Positions 1 through 5,479 of a stretch of 8,435 nucleotides of DNA are shown in pieces. The stretch comes from DATMNI01 sp035570275 (lineage in GTDB: Bacteria > Acidobacteriota > Terriglobia > Bryobacterales > Bryobacteraceae), in contig DATMNI010000171.1 of the NCBI GenBank assembly GCA_035570275.1, positions 1 through 8,435 on the forward strand, given 5' to 3'. Under the pieces are notes generated by a model that did no database searches, was not told the origin of the DNA, and worked only from the letters and a program-made list of their open reading frames with translations. Each line of letters opens with the position of its first letter. Position 1 is the stretch's first letter. The position numbers were made by a program, and so were the translations under genes.

Positions 1-2
1 TC

Positions 3-827
3 CTGAATCTTGAGCACCGCGGCGAATCCGGTGTGGTCAATATCGTGGTTCTGCAGGCTGACGAACACCAGTTCGGTCTGGTAGTGGACGCGATCAACGA
101 CACCCAGGAAATCGTGGTCAAGCCCTTGGGCAAGCAGCTAAAGGGGCTCACCGTGTATGCCGGGGCGACGATCATGGGCGATGGCCGGGTCGCCCTCATT
201 CTGGACGTGCTCGGCATAGGTCAGCGCTCCGGAGTGCTGGCCGAATCCCGTGAGCAGGCGCACGCGGCGACCCAAAAGAAGGCGCAATCGGAAATCGAGC
301 ATCAGCGGTTGCTCCTGTTCCGGGCCGGTTCGTTCCATCGGCTGGCGGTTCCGCTGTCTCTGGTCGCCCGGCTCGAGGAGTTCGCTCAGTCGGCCATCGA
401 GCATGCGGGCGGGGGCCAGGTGGTGCAATACCGGAACCGAATCCTACCGTTGGTGTTTCTCCGGGACGTCCTCGACGCCGGCGCGGGAGACCGGGATCAA
501 ACCGCCGATCCGGTGCAGGTGATCGTTTTCAACGACGGCGAGCGCAGCCTGGGTGTGGTGGTCGACCAGATCCTGGATGTGGCGGAAGTCGCCGTCACGG
601 TGCGCCAGAAGACCAGCCGCAAGGGCCTCCTCGGCTCGGGAGTGGTGGGCAAGCAGGTCGCGGATTTCCTCGATCTCAACTATGTCATTCGCGCGGCCGC
701 GGCGGACTGGTTCCAGGACGCGGGGTGGGTCCGCAAACGGCAAGAGGATCCTGGTCGCCGAGTCTTCGGCGTTCTCGCGGGGTCTGATCCGGAGCGGCCT
801 GGACATGGCCGGCTACCGGGTGGTTGA
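3..827 (+). CDS. cheA: CheA histidine kinase, C-terminal part: tandem CheW-like domains (5' truncated, frameshifted)
   Basis: This is the 3' part of a hybrid chemotaxis histidine kinase. The N-terminal phosphotransfer, dimerisation and ATP-binding domains lie upstream of the window, and the frame is open from base 3. What remains are two CheW-like (SH3-type regulatory) modules. The first, about residues 8-75, has IVVLQADEHQFGLVVD, KPLGKQL and GATIMGDGRVALILDV, typical of the CheA P5 domain. The second, about residues 100-235, has LLLFRAGSFHRLAVPLSLV, YRNRILPLVFLRDVL, SLGVVVDQILDV and GKQVADFLDLNYVI. These modules dock kinase to receptor and CheW. Genuine coding in this frame appears to end near 725. 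The remaining residues to the stop at 827 do not resemble the family, and a receiver continues in the +1 frame. Removing one G from the GGGG run at 722-725 joins the two frames as A-G-G-S-A-N-G-K. The ATG-like start at 33 is internal and not a real start. Identification as CheA is secure; whether the break is real is not. Confidence 0.88.
   Translation: MNLEHRGESGVVNIVVLQADEHQFGLVVDAINDTQEIVVKPLGKQLKGLTVYAGATIMGDGRVALILDVLGIGQRSGVLAESREQAHAATQKKAQSEIEHQRLLLFRAGSFHRLAVPLSLVARLEEFAQSAIEHAGGGQVVQYRNRILPLVFLRDVLDAGAGDRDQTADPVQVIVFNDGERSLGVVVDQILDVAEVAVTVRQKTSRKGLLGSGVVGKQVADFLDLNYVIRAAAADWFQDAGWVRKRQEDPGRRVFGVLAGSDPERPGHGRLPGG
722..725 (+). other. Frameshift site in cheA: extra G in GGGG run
   Basis: The CheW-like domain is read in the frame with codons starting at 720 and 723; the receiver is read one base later. 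With one G removed from the run, the codons are gcg ggt ggg tcc gca aac ggc aag, which give a small Gly/Ser/Ala/Asn linker leading directly into the receiver strand 1. The short homopolymer makes an indel the simplest explanation, either a sequencing or assembly error or a real mutation. Confidence 0.75.
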
Positions 828-1146
828 GGCCGGCAATCTGGCCGAGGTGATTCGCGGCCTGGAACAGCACCCGGTGGACGTCGTAGTGACGGCGCTGGAC
901 CTTCCGTTGAACGGCAGTTCCGATGTGCTGGCTGCGATGCGCGGCCGGGCGGAGTGGCGGCAGATTCCGATTCTGGCGCTGGCCGACTCGGCCGAGCAAG
1001 TGCAGCGGCGGGCGGGCAAGAAGACGGATTTCCAGGATTGCCAGGTGAAGTTCGACTGCGATGCGATGCTCGAATCGGTGTCGCGGCTGGCCTCGGCGCT
1101 GGCTTCCGCAGAGACAGCGCCGGTGGGCGCGGCACAGGAGCGATAA
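726..1146 (+). CDS. Degenerate receiver (REC) domain at the C-terminus of the hybrid CheA, in the shifted frame
   Basis: Read in the frame ending at TAA 1144-1146, bases from about 739 encode a receiver-like domain of about 120 residues followed by a short Ala-rich tail. The strand-1 segment reads KRILVAESSAFSR, where receivers usually have a VDDS acidic pair; here it is E-S. The phospho-acceptor position (codon 892-894, in VVVTALDLPLNG) is Ala rather than Asp, and the usual Thr/Ser reads Ala in ILALADS. The conserved Lys survives in QVKFD. The domain therefore probably cannot be phosphorylated by the normal route and may act as a pseudo-receiver. No start codon with a ribosome-binding site precedes it; this open frame reaches back to 553 only by overlapping the CheW-like domain. 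It is best read as the last domain of the same CheA polypeptide, giving CheA-CheW-CheW-REC. The stop lies 3 bases before the cheW start, which suits an operon. Confidence 0.75.
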
Positions 1147-1149
1147 CCG

Positions 1150-1626
1150 ATGGCGACCGATACTACAGTCAGAAAATCCGACCGGGCGGCTAGCGCCCAG
1201 TTCTCCACGTTTTTGGTGGCCGACCTGTTTTTCGGCGTGGATGTTCTCCGCGTCCAGGAGGTGCTGCGTTTCCAGCCAATGACGCGCGTGCCCCAGGCGC
1301 CGGAGGTCATTGAGGGGCTCATCAATTTGCGCGGGCAGATCGTCACCGCCATCGACATGCGCCGGCGGCTCCGGCTGCCGCCGCGCGCCGGGGACCACAC
1401 GCCGATGAACATCGTGGTCCGCACCGACGATGGCGCCGTAAGTCTGCTGGTGGATGAGATCGGAGACGTGTTGGATGTGGACGAAGCCACGTACGAACGA
1501 CCGCCAGATAACCTCGATCCCGCGGCCCGAGAGCTCATCCGCGGCGTCTACAAGCTGAAAGACCGGCTGCTGCTGGTTCTGGACGCCGAGCGAACGGTGG
1601 ATCTCGCCGTCGGGAGAGCAGCCTGA
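1150..1626 (+). CDS. cheW: Chemotaxis coupling protein CheW
   Basis: A 158-residue protein of the CheW family, which bridges receptor and CheA in the cytoplasmic signalling array. About 18 residues precede the fold. The body then follows CheW landmarks: FLVADLFFGVDVLRVQEVL (20-39), RVPQAPEVIEGLINLRGQIV (46-65), DMRRRL (69-74), MNIVVRTDDGAVSLLVDEIGDVL (86-108) and GVYKLKDRLLLVLDAERTV (132-150). The NLRG Arg (residue 61) matches the Arg needed for receptor binding in characterised CheW. The length is normal for a single-domain CheW. The ATG is preceded by GGAG at 1137-1140, nine bases upstream and inside the end of the CheA-receiver frame; with a 3-base gap this implies translational coupling to cheA. 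The tandem CheW-like modules on CheA make this at least the third CheW fold in the operon. Confidence 0.95.
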   Translation: MATDTTVRKSDRAASAQFSTFLVADLFFGVDVLRVQEVLRFQPMTRVPQAPEVIEGLINLRGQIVTAIDMRRRLRLPPRAGDHTPMNIVVRTDDGAVSLLVDEIGDVLDVDEATYERPPDNLDPAARELIRGVYKLKDRLLLVLDAERTVDLAVGRAA

Positions 1627-1705
1627 TGCGTGGAAACCCTCGCCACTGCTGCCAGGGAAGAATCGGAAGACCCGAGCGGCGGCCGGATGCGGGGAGGTTG
1701 TAAAG

Positions 1706-1864
1706 GTGGCGTTCACTTTCTTCTTTAGGGACCAGCAAGTACTGGAACGGGTGGTGGAGCACGTCCTCCCCAGCATGGCGGGCCGTACCCATCCCCGTGT
1801 ATGGGACGCCGGCGCGGCCATGGGGCAGGAACCTTACACGCTTTCCATCCTGTTCGCCGAATGA
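1706..1864 (+). CDS. CheR-like methyltransferase, N-terminal part (frame broken at ATGA)
   Basis: First part of a short SAM-dependent methyltransferase related to the catalytic domain of CheR. It starts at GTG 1706, with GGGAGG at 1692-1697 placed eight bases upstream; no ATG is available in frame. The product begins directly with FTFFFRDQQVLERVVEHVLP, which matches the CheR segment just before the SAM-binding motif. It continues with RVWDAGAAMGQEPYTLSILF, equivalent to the WSAGCSTGEEPYSLAM motif I. The all-helical CheR N-terminal domain is missing, and the 79 bases between cheW and this start do not encode it. The frame closes at TGA 1862-1864, within an ATGA that also begins the open frame carrying the rest of the domain. 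The two parts together would give about 206 residues. A missing base near 1860 is the simplest explanation; a -1 ribosomal slip, or two coupled polypeptides, is possible but unsupported. Confidence 0.7.
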   Translation: MAFTFFFRDQQVLERVVEHVLPSMAGRTHPRVWDAGAAMGQEPYTLSILFAE

Positions 1865-2325
1865 ACCACTTCGCGTTCAACAACCTCCGCATCGATGCCA
1901 CCGACGTGGAAAACACGGGCCAGTTCGCCCGAATGATCGAGGCTGCCGTGTACCCGGGCGATGAGTTATCGCGGTTGCCCGAGGGCATCCTGGAGCGGTA
2001 CTTCGAACCGGCTGAGACACCCGGGCACTATCGCGTGATCGAAAGCATCCGGCGGCGGATCGCGTTTCAGCAGCACGATCTGCTGTCGTTCCAGGAAATC
2101 GGTCATGGATATTCGTTGGTCTTGTGCAAGAACGTGCTGCTCCACTTCCAGCCGCTGGAGAGGATTGAAGTGCTCAGAATGTTCCACCGCGCGCTGGCGC
2201 CGGGCGGCCTCTTCGCCAGCGAGCATACGCAGGAGATGCCGCCGGAACTCGGGCCGTTGTTCGAGCGGGTGCTTCCCAACGTACAGTTGTTTCGCAAACT
2301 CGATGGCGGCGAATGCGGATCGTGA
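1861..2325 (+). CDS. CheR-like methyltransferase, C-terminal part
   Basis: Continuation of the short CheR-like methyltransferase, in the frame one base behind the preceding part. The segment NNLRIDATDVENTGQFARMI corresponds to the CheR strand carrying the acidic residue that binds SAM ribose (ATD). Next come VYPGDELSRLPEGILERYFE, resembling the YP..L..L...ll.rYF stretch of CheR, then QQHDLLSF, GYSLVLCKNVLLHFQP (equivalent to the FD.I.CRNVLIYFd motif), ALAPGGLFASEHTQ and LFRKLDGG. All of the second half of the catalytic domain is therefore present. The ATG at 1861 overlaps the previous TGA but has no Shine-Dalgarno sequence of its own; the frame is also open upstream to 1801, where the encoded residues look non-native. 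Its end overlaps the next gene by 13 bases. The target is unknown. It could methylate the adjacent receptor or another protein, because it lacks the CheR N-terminal domain and the operon also has a complete cheR. Confidence 0.72.
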   Translation: MNHFAFNNLRIDATDVENTGQFARMIEAAVYPGDELSRLPEGILERYFEPAETPGHYRVIESIRRRIAFQQHDLLSFQEIGHGYSLVLCKNVLLHFQPLERIEVLRMFHRALAPGGLFASEHTQEMPPELGPLFERVLPNVQLFRKLDGGECGS

Positions 2326-2924
2326 CCCTGGAGAACAGTGGCAAGGTCTACACTTCCCAGGTTTACCTGGTGCTCGGTAGCTTCAGCGGGTTGGAGGATG
2401 TCAATACGCTGGTGGACGTGGGTCAGGATCCGGCCATCCTGGCGAGCATCGAGCGCGCGCCTACCGGGGTTGGCAAGCGGCCTGTGGAACAGGTAGTGAT
2501 CACGCACGACCACTCCGACCACAGCGCGCTGCTGCCGCGGGTTCGTGAGACGTTTCACCCCAGGGTATTGGCGTTCTCACCGCACCTGGATGGCGTCGAT
2601 TGTCTGCTGGGCGACGGCGACACGGTCAGAATGGGCGACGAGGATTTCGAAGTGATCCATATGCCGGGCCATAGCAGCGACTCGGTCTGCCTATACAACA
2701 AGACGGAGGGCGTACTCTTCGTTGGAGACTCCCCCGTGTTGAGCGCGTCGGCCACCGGCACTTATGAGGCGGAATTTCTGGCGGCATTACGGAAGCTGTG
2801 CGCACGCGATGTGCGGCGGATCTACTTCGGGCATGGCGATCCGGTGACGGAGCGCTGCAACGACAGGCTGCGCGAATCGTACTGCCTGGCAGCCGGTAGC
2901 CGATCGGCCGCCGGGAAGCGATAA
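2313..2924 (+). CDS. Metallo-beta-lactamase-fold hydrolase in a chemosensory operon
   Basis: A 203-residue MBL-fold protein with the full set of metal ligands. The THDHSDH signature gives His65, His67, Asp69 and His70; His120 follows in HMPGHSSDS, Asp139 in LFVGDSPV, and His174 in IYFGHGDPV. This composition is that of a dinuclear metal hydrolase or, less likely, a flavodiiron-type oxygen sensor core. The specificity cannot be told from motifs. No signal peptide or membrane segment is present, so it should be cytoplasmic. The ATG overlaps the end of the CheR-like frame by 13 bases, which suggests translational coupling and a shared function, for example hydrolysis of a ligand or methyl ester connected to the receptor. 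That role is inference. The fold call is very secure; the substrate is unknown. Confidence 0.9.
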   Translation: MRIVTLENSGKVYTSQVYLVLGSFSGLEDVNTLVDVGQDPAILASIERAPTGVGKRPVEQVVITHDHSDHSALLPRVRETFHPRVLAFSPHLDGVDCLLGDGDTVRMGDEDFEVIHMPGHSSDSVCLYNKTEGVLFVGDSPVLSASATGTYEAEFLAALRKLCARDVRRIYFGHGDPVTERCNDRLRESYCLAAGSRSAAGKR

Positions 2925-2976
2925 CGGATAGAGAATCGGGCGCCGGCGTGGGCGCTGGTAACGCAATACGAGTATT

Positions 2977-2982
2977 AAGGAG
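2977..2982 (+). promoter_or_regulatory. Ribosome-binding site of the receptor gene
   Basis: AAGGAG stands nine bases before ATG 2992 and fixes that start. The 67-base gap after the MBL gene is the second-longest in the chemotaxis part of the window, so an internal promoter is possible, but I see no convincing -35/-10 pair. Confidence 0.7.
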
Positions 2983-2991
2983 CAAAGACAA

Positions 2992-5031
2992 ATGGCAAGA
3001 CAAGCAACCGACAGCAGGCGAGTTACTCCCGGCCTAAACGCGTCCAGCGGCGCCGCCGTTTTGGATCGTCCGGTACGTGGCGCCGCCAAGACGAAAAATG
3101 AGGATCTGCTTCACGAAGAAATCCTCCGGATAGCCTCCGCTCTCCAGCAAGGCCACCTTGCGGAGCGAGCGCAAGCCGACCTTTTCGAGGGTAGCGACCG
3201 CACCATCGTTGAGAGCATCAATGGGATGCTGGATTCTGTAATCAAACCGTTGAACATCACCGCCGAGTACATGGACCGGATCTCGAAGGGCGACATTCCG
3301 CCCAAGATCACCGACGCCTACAGTGGCGACTTCAACAAAATCAAGAACAACCTGAACGTCTGCATCGACTCCATCAGCCGGATGGTGAACGACGGCCTGG
3401 CGCTGACGAAGGCGATGCTGGAAGGCAAGCTGGCAGTGCGCAGCGACGCCAGCAAGCACGAAGGCGACTTCCGCAAGGTGATCGAGGGCTTCAACCTGGC
3501 GCTGGACAACGTGATTAAGCCGTTGAACATCACCGCCGAGTACATGGACCGGATCTCGAAGGGCGATATCCCGCCGAAGATCAGTGACGCCTACACCGGC
3601 GACTTCAACGAAATCAAGAACAACCTGAACGTCTGCATCGACTCCATCCGGACGCTGGTGGCCGAGTTGGTGTCGCTGGTAAAGACGGCGGTGGAAGGCA
3701 AACTTACAGCCCGCGCCGATGCATCGAAGCACCAGGGCGACTATCGCAAGATTGTCGAGGGCGTCAACGAGATGCTGGACGCGATTCTGCTGCCCATCGG
3801 GGAAGCCAACCGGGTCCTGACTCTAGTTCGCGGCGGCAACCTGCGAGAGAGAATCGAGATTACCTGCCAGGGCGACCACGAGAAAATGAAACAGGCTGTC
3901 AACGGCCTGCATGACTGGCTGTCCGATCTGGTCACTTATATAACCAAGATCGCTAACGGCGACATGTCAGCATCCACGACCAGGGCTTCCGAGAAGGACC
4001 AGATTCACGAGTGGCTGACGCTGTTGAAGGACAACATCAACGCGCTGGTGGCCGACACCGGCACGATGGCCAAGGCCGCCGTGGACGGGCGAATGGGTGT
4101 GCGCGCCGACGTCACCAGGCACAGGGGCGCTTACCGCACGATTGTCGAGGGCGTCAACCAGACAGTGGAGGCAATCGCCGAGCCGCTGAGGATTATGGCG
4201 CAAAACGCGGAGACGCTGGCCTCCTCGTCCGAAGAACTGACGGCAGTCAGCCAGCAGATGGCGGGCACTGCCGAGGAGACCGCCACCCAGGCCAACATAG
4301 TGTCGGCCGCCAGCGAGGAGATCTCGAAGAACGTAACCTCGGTGGCTTCCGCCTCCGAGCAGATGCAAGCTTCCATCCGCGAGATCGCCAAGAACGCCAA
4401 CGCGTCGGCCAGGGTCGCCAAGAATGCCGTCAGTGTGGCGCAGACGACCAATGTAACGGTAAAGAAGTTGGGCGAATCCAGCCAGGAGATCGGCAACGTG
4501 ATCAAGGTAATTACGTCGATCGCGCAACAGACCAACCTGCTGGCGCTCAACGCCACCATCGAAGCGGCGCGCGCCGGCGAAGCGGGCAAGGGCTTCGCGG
4601 TGGTGGCCAACGAGGTGAAGGAACTCGCCAAGCAGACGGCCAAGGCCACCGAGGATATCGGCCAGAAAATCGAGGCGATCCAGGTCAATACGAAGGGCTC
4701 CGTCCAGGCGATCGAAGAGATTGGCACGATCATTAACGAGATTAATGACATGTCCAACAGCATTGCATCGGCGGTGGAAGAGCAGACGGTGACCACCAAT
4801 GAGATCGGCCGCAGCGTGACCGAAGCTGCCAAGGGAGTCCAACGAAATCGCCAAGAACATCAGCGGCGTGGCCGTGGCGGCGAAGAACACGACGCAGGGC
4901 GCCAACGATACCCAGAAAGCGTCGAAAGAACTGAGCCAGATGGCAGCCCGCCTCCAGGCGGCCGTGGCGAAGTTCACGTTCTAATCGGATCCAAACGGTT
5001 TGGGACAATGCCCGGTTGGTCGGCATCTTGA
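2992..5031 (+). CDS. Soluble poly-HAMP methyl-accepting chemotaxis protein (C-terminus frameshifted)
   Basis: Cytoplasmic chemoreceptor with no signal peptide or membrane segment. After about 40 polar residues comes an array of HAMP-like units of about 45 residues; their turn glycines fall near 54, 100, 145, 191, 236, 282, 323 and 366. Units alternate between GDIPPKI...GDFN.IKNNLN and GKL..R.DASKH.GD.RK types, making four dyads. Residues 83-128 and 174-219 are nearly identical. From about 400 follows the methylated helical bundle with its hairpin tip at about 512-547 (QQTNLLALNATIEAARAG, then KGFAVVANEVKELA), which contacts CheA and CheW. The bundle returns to about residue 614. The frame then leaves register at aag gga gtc (4831-4839): the last 60-odd residues to 5031 are Arg/Gly-rich and unlike any MCP. 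One base later, the frame reads SNEIAKNISGVAVAAKNTTQ and ends AAVAKFTF at TAA 4982-4984, a normal MCP end (663 residues if repaired). There is no NWETF-type CheR tether at either end. The ligand is unknown. Confidence 0.93.
   Translation: MARQATDSRRVTPGLNASSGAAVLDRPVRGAAKTKNEDLLHEEILRIASALQQGHLAERAQADLFEGSDRTIVESINGMLDSVIKPLNITAEYMDRISKGDIPPKITDAYSGDFNKIKNNLNVCIDSISRMVNDGLALTKAMLEGKLAVRSDASKHEGDFRKVIEGFNLALDNVIKPLNITAEYMDRISKGDIPPKISDAYTGDFNEIKNNLNVCIDSIRTLVAELVSLVKTAVEGKLTARADASKHQGDYRKIVEGVNEMLDAILLPIGEANRVLTLVRGGNLRERIEITCQGDHEKMKQAVNGLHDWLSDLVTYITKIANGDMSASTTRASEKDQIHEWLTLLKDNINALVADTGTMAKAAVDGRMGVRADVTRHRGAYRTIVEGVNQTVEAIAEPLRIMAQNAETLASSSEELTAVSQQMAGTAEETATQANIVSAASEEISKNVTSVASASEQMQASIREIAKNANASARVAKNAVSVAQTTNVTVKKLGESSQEIGNVIKVITSIAQQTNLLALNATIEAARAGEAGKGFAVVANEVKELAKQTAKATEDIGQKIEAIQVNTKGSVQAIEEIGTIINEINDMSNSIASAVEEQTVTTNEIGRSVTEAAKGVQRNRQEHQRRGRGGEEHDAGRQRYPESVERTEPDGSPPPGGRGEVHVLIGSKRFGTMPGWSAS
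3238..3648 (+). repeat. Direct repeat of HAMP dyads, 273-nt period, inside the receptor
   Basis: Bases 3238-3375 and 3511-3648 are two copies of the same HAMP segment, exactly 91 codons apart. From the shared ccgttgaac onward I count about 8 mismatches in about 129 bases. There is an identical run of 47 bases at the start and one of about 38 bases at the end. Much of the remainder of the array shows the same 45/46-residue rhythm only at protein level, so this pair is a much more recent duplication or has been kept alike by gene conversion. Confidence 0.9.
4833..4838 (+). other. Frameshift site near the 3' end of the receptor gene
   Basis: In the main frame aag gga gtc caa cga breaks the MCP signalling helix. 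Dropping one base, most simply the A at 4836, gives aag ggg tcc aac gaa (K-G-S-N-E). This continues as the expected second methylation-helix region to TAA 4982-4984. About 49 family-like residues are recovered in the shifted frame (about 4837-4981). Confidence 0.85.
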
Positions 5032-5040
5032 CCGCCGGGC
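5010..5040 (+). other. Hairpin between receptor gene and cheY
   Basis: GCCCGG (5010-5015) pairs with CCGGGC (5035-5040), and inside it GGTC (5018-5021) pairs with GACC (5030-5033) around an 8-base loop. No T-run follows, so it is not a standard intrinsic terminator. It could stabilise the upstream message or set the receptor-to-cheY expression ratio; that role is inference. In the frame as read it lies partly inside the aberrant receptor tail; in the repaired frame it is intergenic. Confidence 0.5.
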
Positions 5041-5079
5041 GGCATCCCGCCAACTGAATATACGAATGCAGGTGAAACG

Positions 5080-5454
5080 ATGGCTAAAGCCCTAGTTGTG
5101 GACGATTCCAGGGCCGTTCGGATGATCCTCTCCAAAACCCTGAAGGAACTCGGGTTCGAGGTTCGAGAGGCGGCCAACGGACTGGAAGCCCTGGAGGTGA
5201 TTGCAGTCGAGAAGACCGCGGTGACGCTGGTACTGGCGGACTGGAACATGCCCGAGATCAATGGGCTGGAACTGCTGAAACAGTTGCGTCAGGACCCGGA
5301 ACTCTCTTCACTGGTAGTGATCATGGTCACCACGGAGACCGAGTTGGACCAGATGGCGGCGGCCCTGGAGGCGGGGGCCAACGAGTACATCATGAAGCCA
5401 TTCACAAAAGACATCCTGGTGGAGAAGCTCCAGATGGCGGGGGTCCATTCTTGA
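5080..5454 (+). CDS. cheY: Single-domain response regulator CheY
   Basis: A 124-residue stand-alone receiver, the normal length for CheY, the diffusible output of CheA. All active-site positions are present: the acidic pair Asp8-Asp9 in LVVDDSRAVR, phospho-acceptor Asp54 in VLADWNMPEINGLELL, the switch Thr84 in MVTTET, and Lys106 in IMKPF. The ADWNMP segment is the same as in enteric CheY. There is no output domain. Tyr103 stands in the aromatic switch position before the Lys. The ATG is preceded by AGGTGA at 5070-5075. Downstream, its TGA falls in the first copy of a short tandem repeat before cheB. Expected partners are the hybrid CheA (phosphoryl donor) and CheX (phosphatase). The final target, flagellar switch or something else, is not in the window. 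Confidence 0.93.
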   Translation: MAKALVVDDSRAVRMILSKTLKELGFEVREAANGLEALEVIAVEKTAVTLVLADWNMPEINGLELLKQLRQDPELSSLVVIMVTTETELDQMAAALEAGANEYIMKPFTKDILVEKLQMAGVHS

Positions 5455-5479
5455 GGAAACAGGTCTTGAGGAGACAGGC
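5450..5479 (+). repeat. Tandem 15-bp repeat duplicating the cheB Shine-Dalgarno region
   Basis: cttgaggaaacaggt (5450-5464) is followed directly by cttgaggagacaggc (5465-5479); the copies differ at two positions. The first copy contains the cheY stop codon (TGA 5452-5454). The second supplies GAGGAG at 5468-5473, six bases before the cheB ATG. The duplication therefore gives two candidate ribosome-binding sequences, of which the proximal one is correctly spaced. Confidence 0.85.

Noticed and set aside
1626..1703. 25-codon frame (ATG overlapping the cheW stop) between cheW and the CheR-like gene
   Set aside because: It has an ATG coupled to the cheW TGA but encodes an Arg-rich peptide with no recognisable feature. 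The good Shine-Dalgarno sequence in this stretch (1692-1697) serves GTG 1706 instead.
685..1821. Long minus-strand open frame (378 codons) opposite the cheA end, cheW and the CheR-like gene
   Set aside because: It is antisense to recognised domains in three genes, shows no motif, and reflects codon bias on the plus strand.
3238..3648. Possible CRISPR or minisatellite-type repeat
   Set aside because: There are two long copies only, in phase with codons and inside a HAMP array, which explains them as protein-domain duplication.
4011..4736. Plus-strand alternate frame of 241 codons inside the receptor
   Set aside because: The Gly/Arg/Gln-rich translation is typical of a shifted frame over GC-rich helical coding sequence, and the main frame there is unmistakably MCP.
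3967..4977. Minus-strand open frame (336 codons) opposite the receptor signalling domain
   Set aside because: The translation is a mirror of MCP heptads (Leu/Gly/Arg/His-rich), with no start context or recognisable family.
4985..5031. Extension of the receptor to 5031 as its true C-terminus
   Set aside because: The residues after 4836 in this frame do not resemble any MCP, whereas the adjacent frame restores about 49 typical residues and a stop at 4982-4984.
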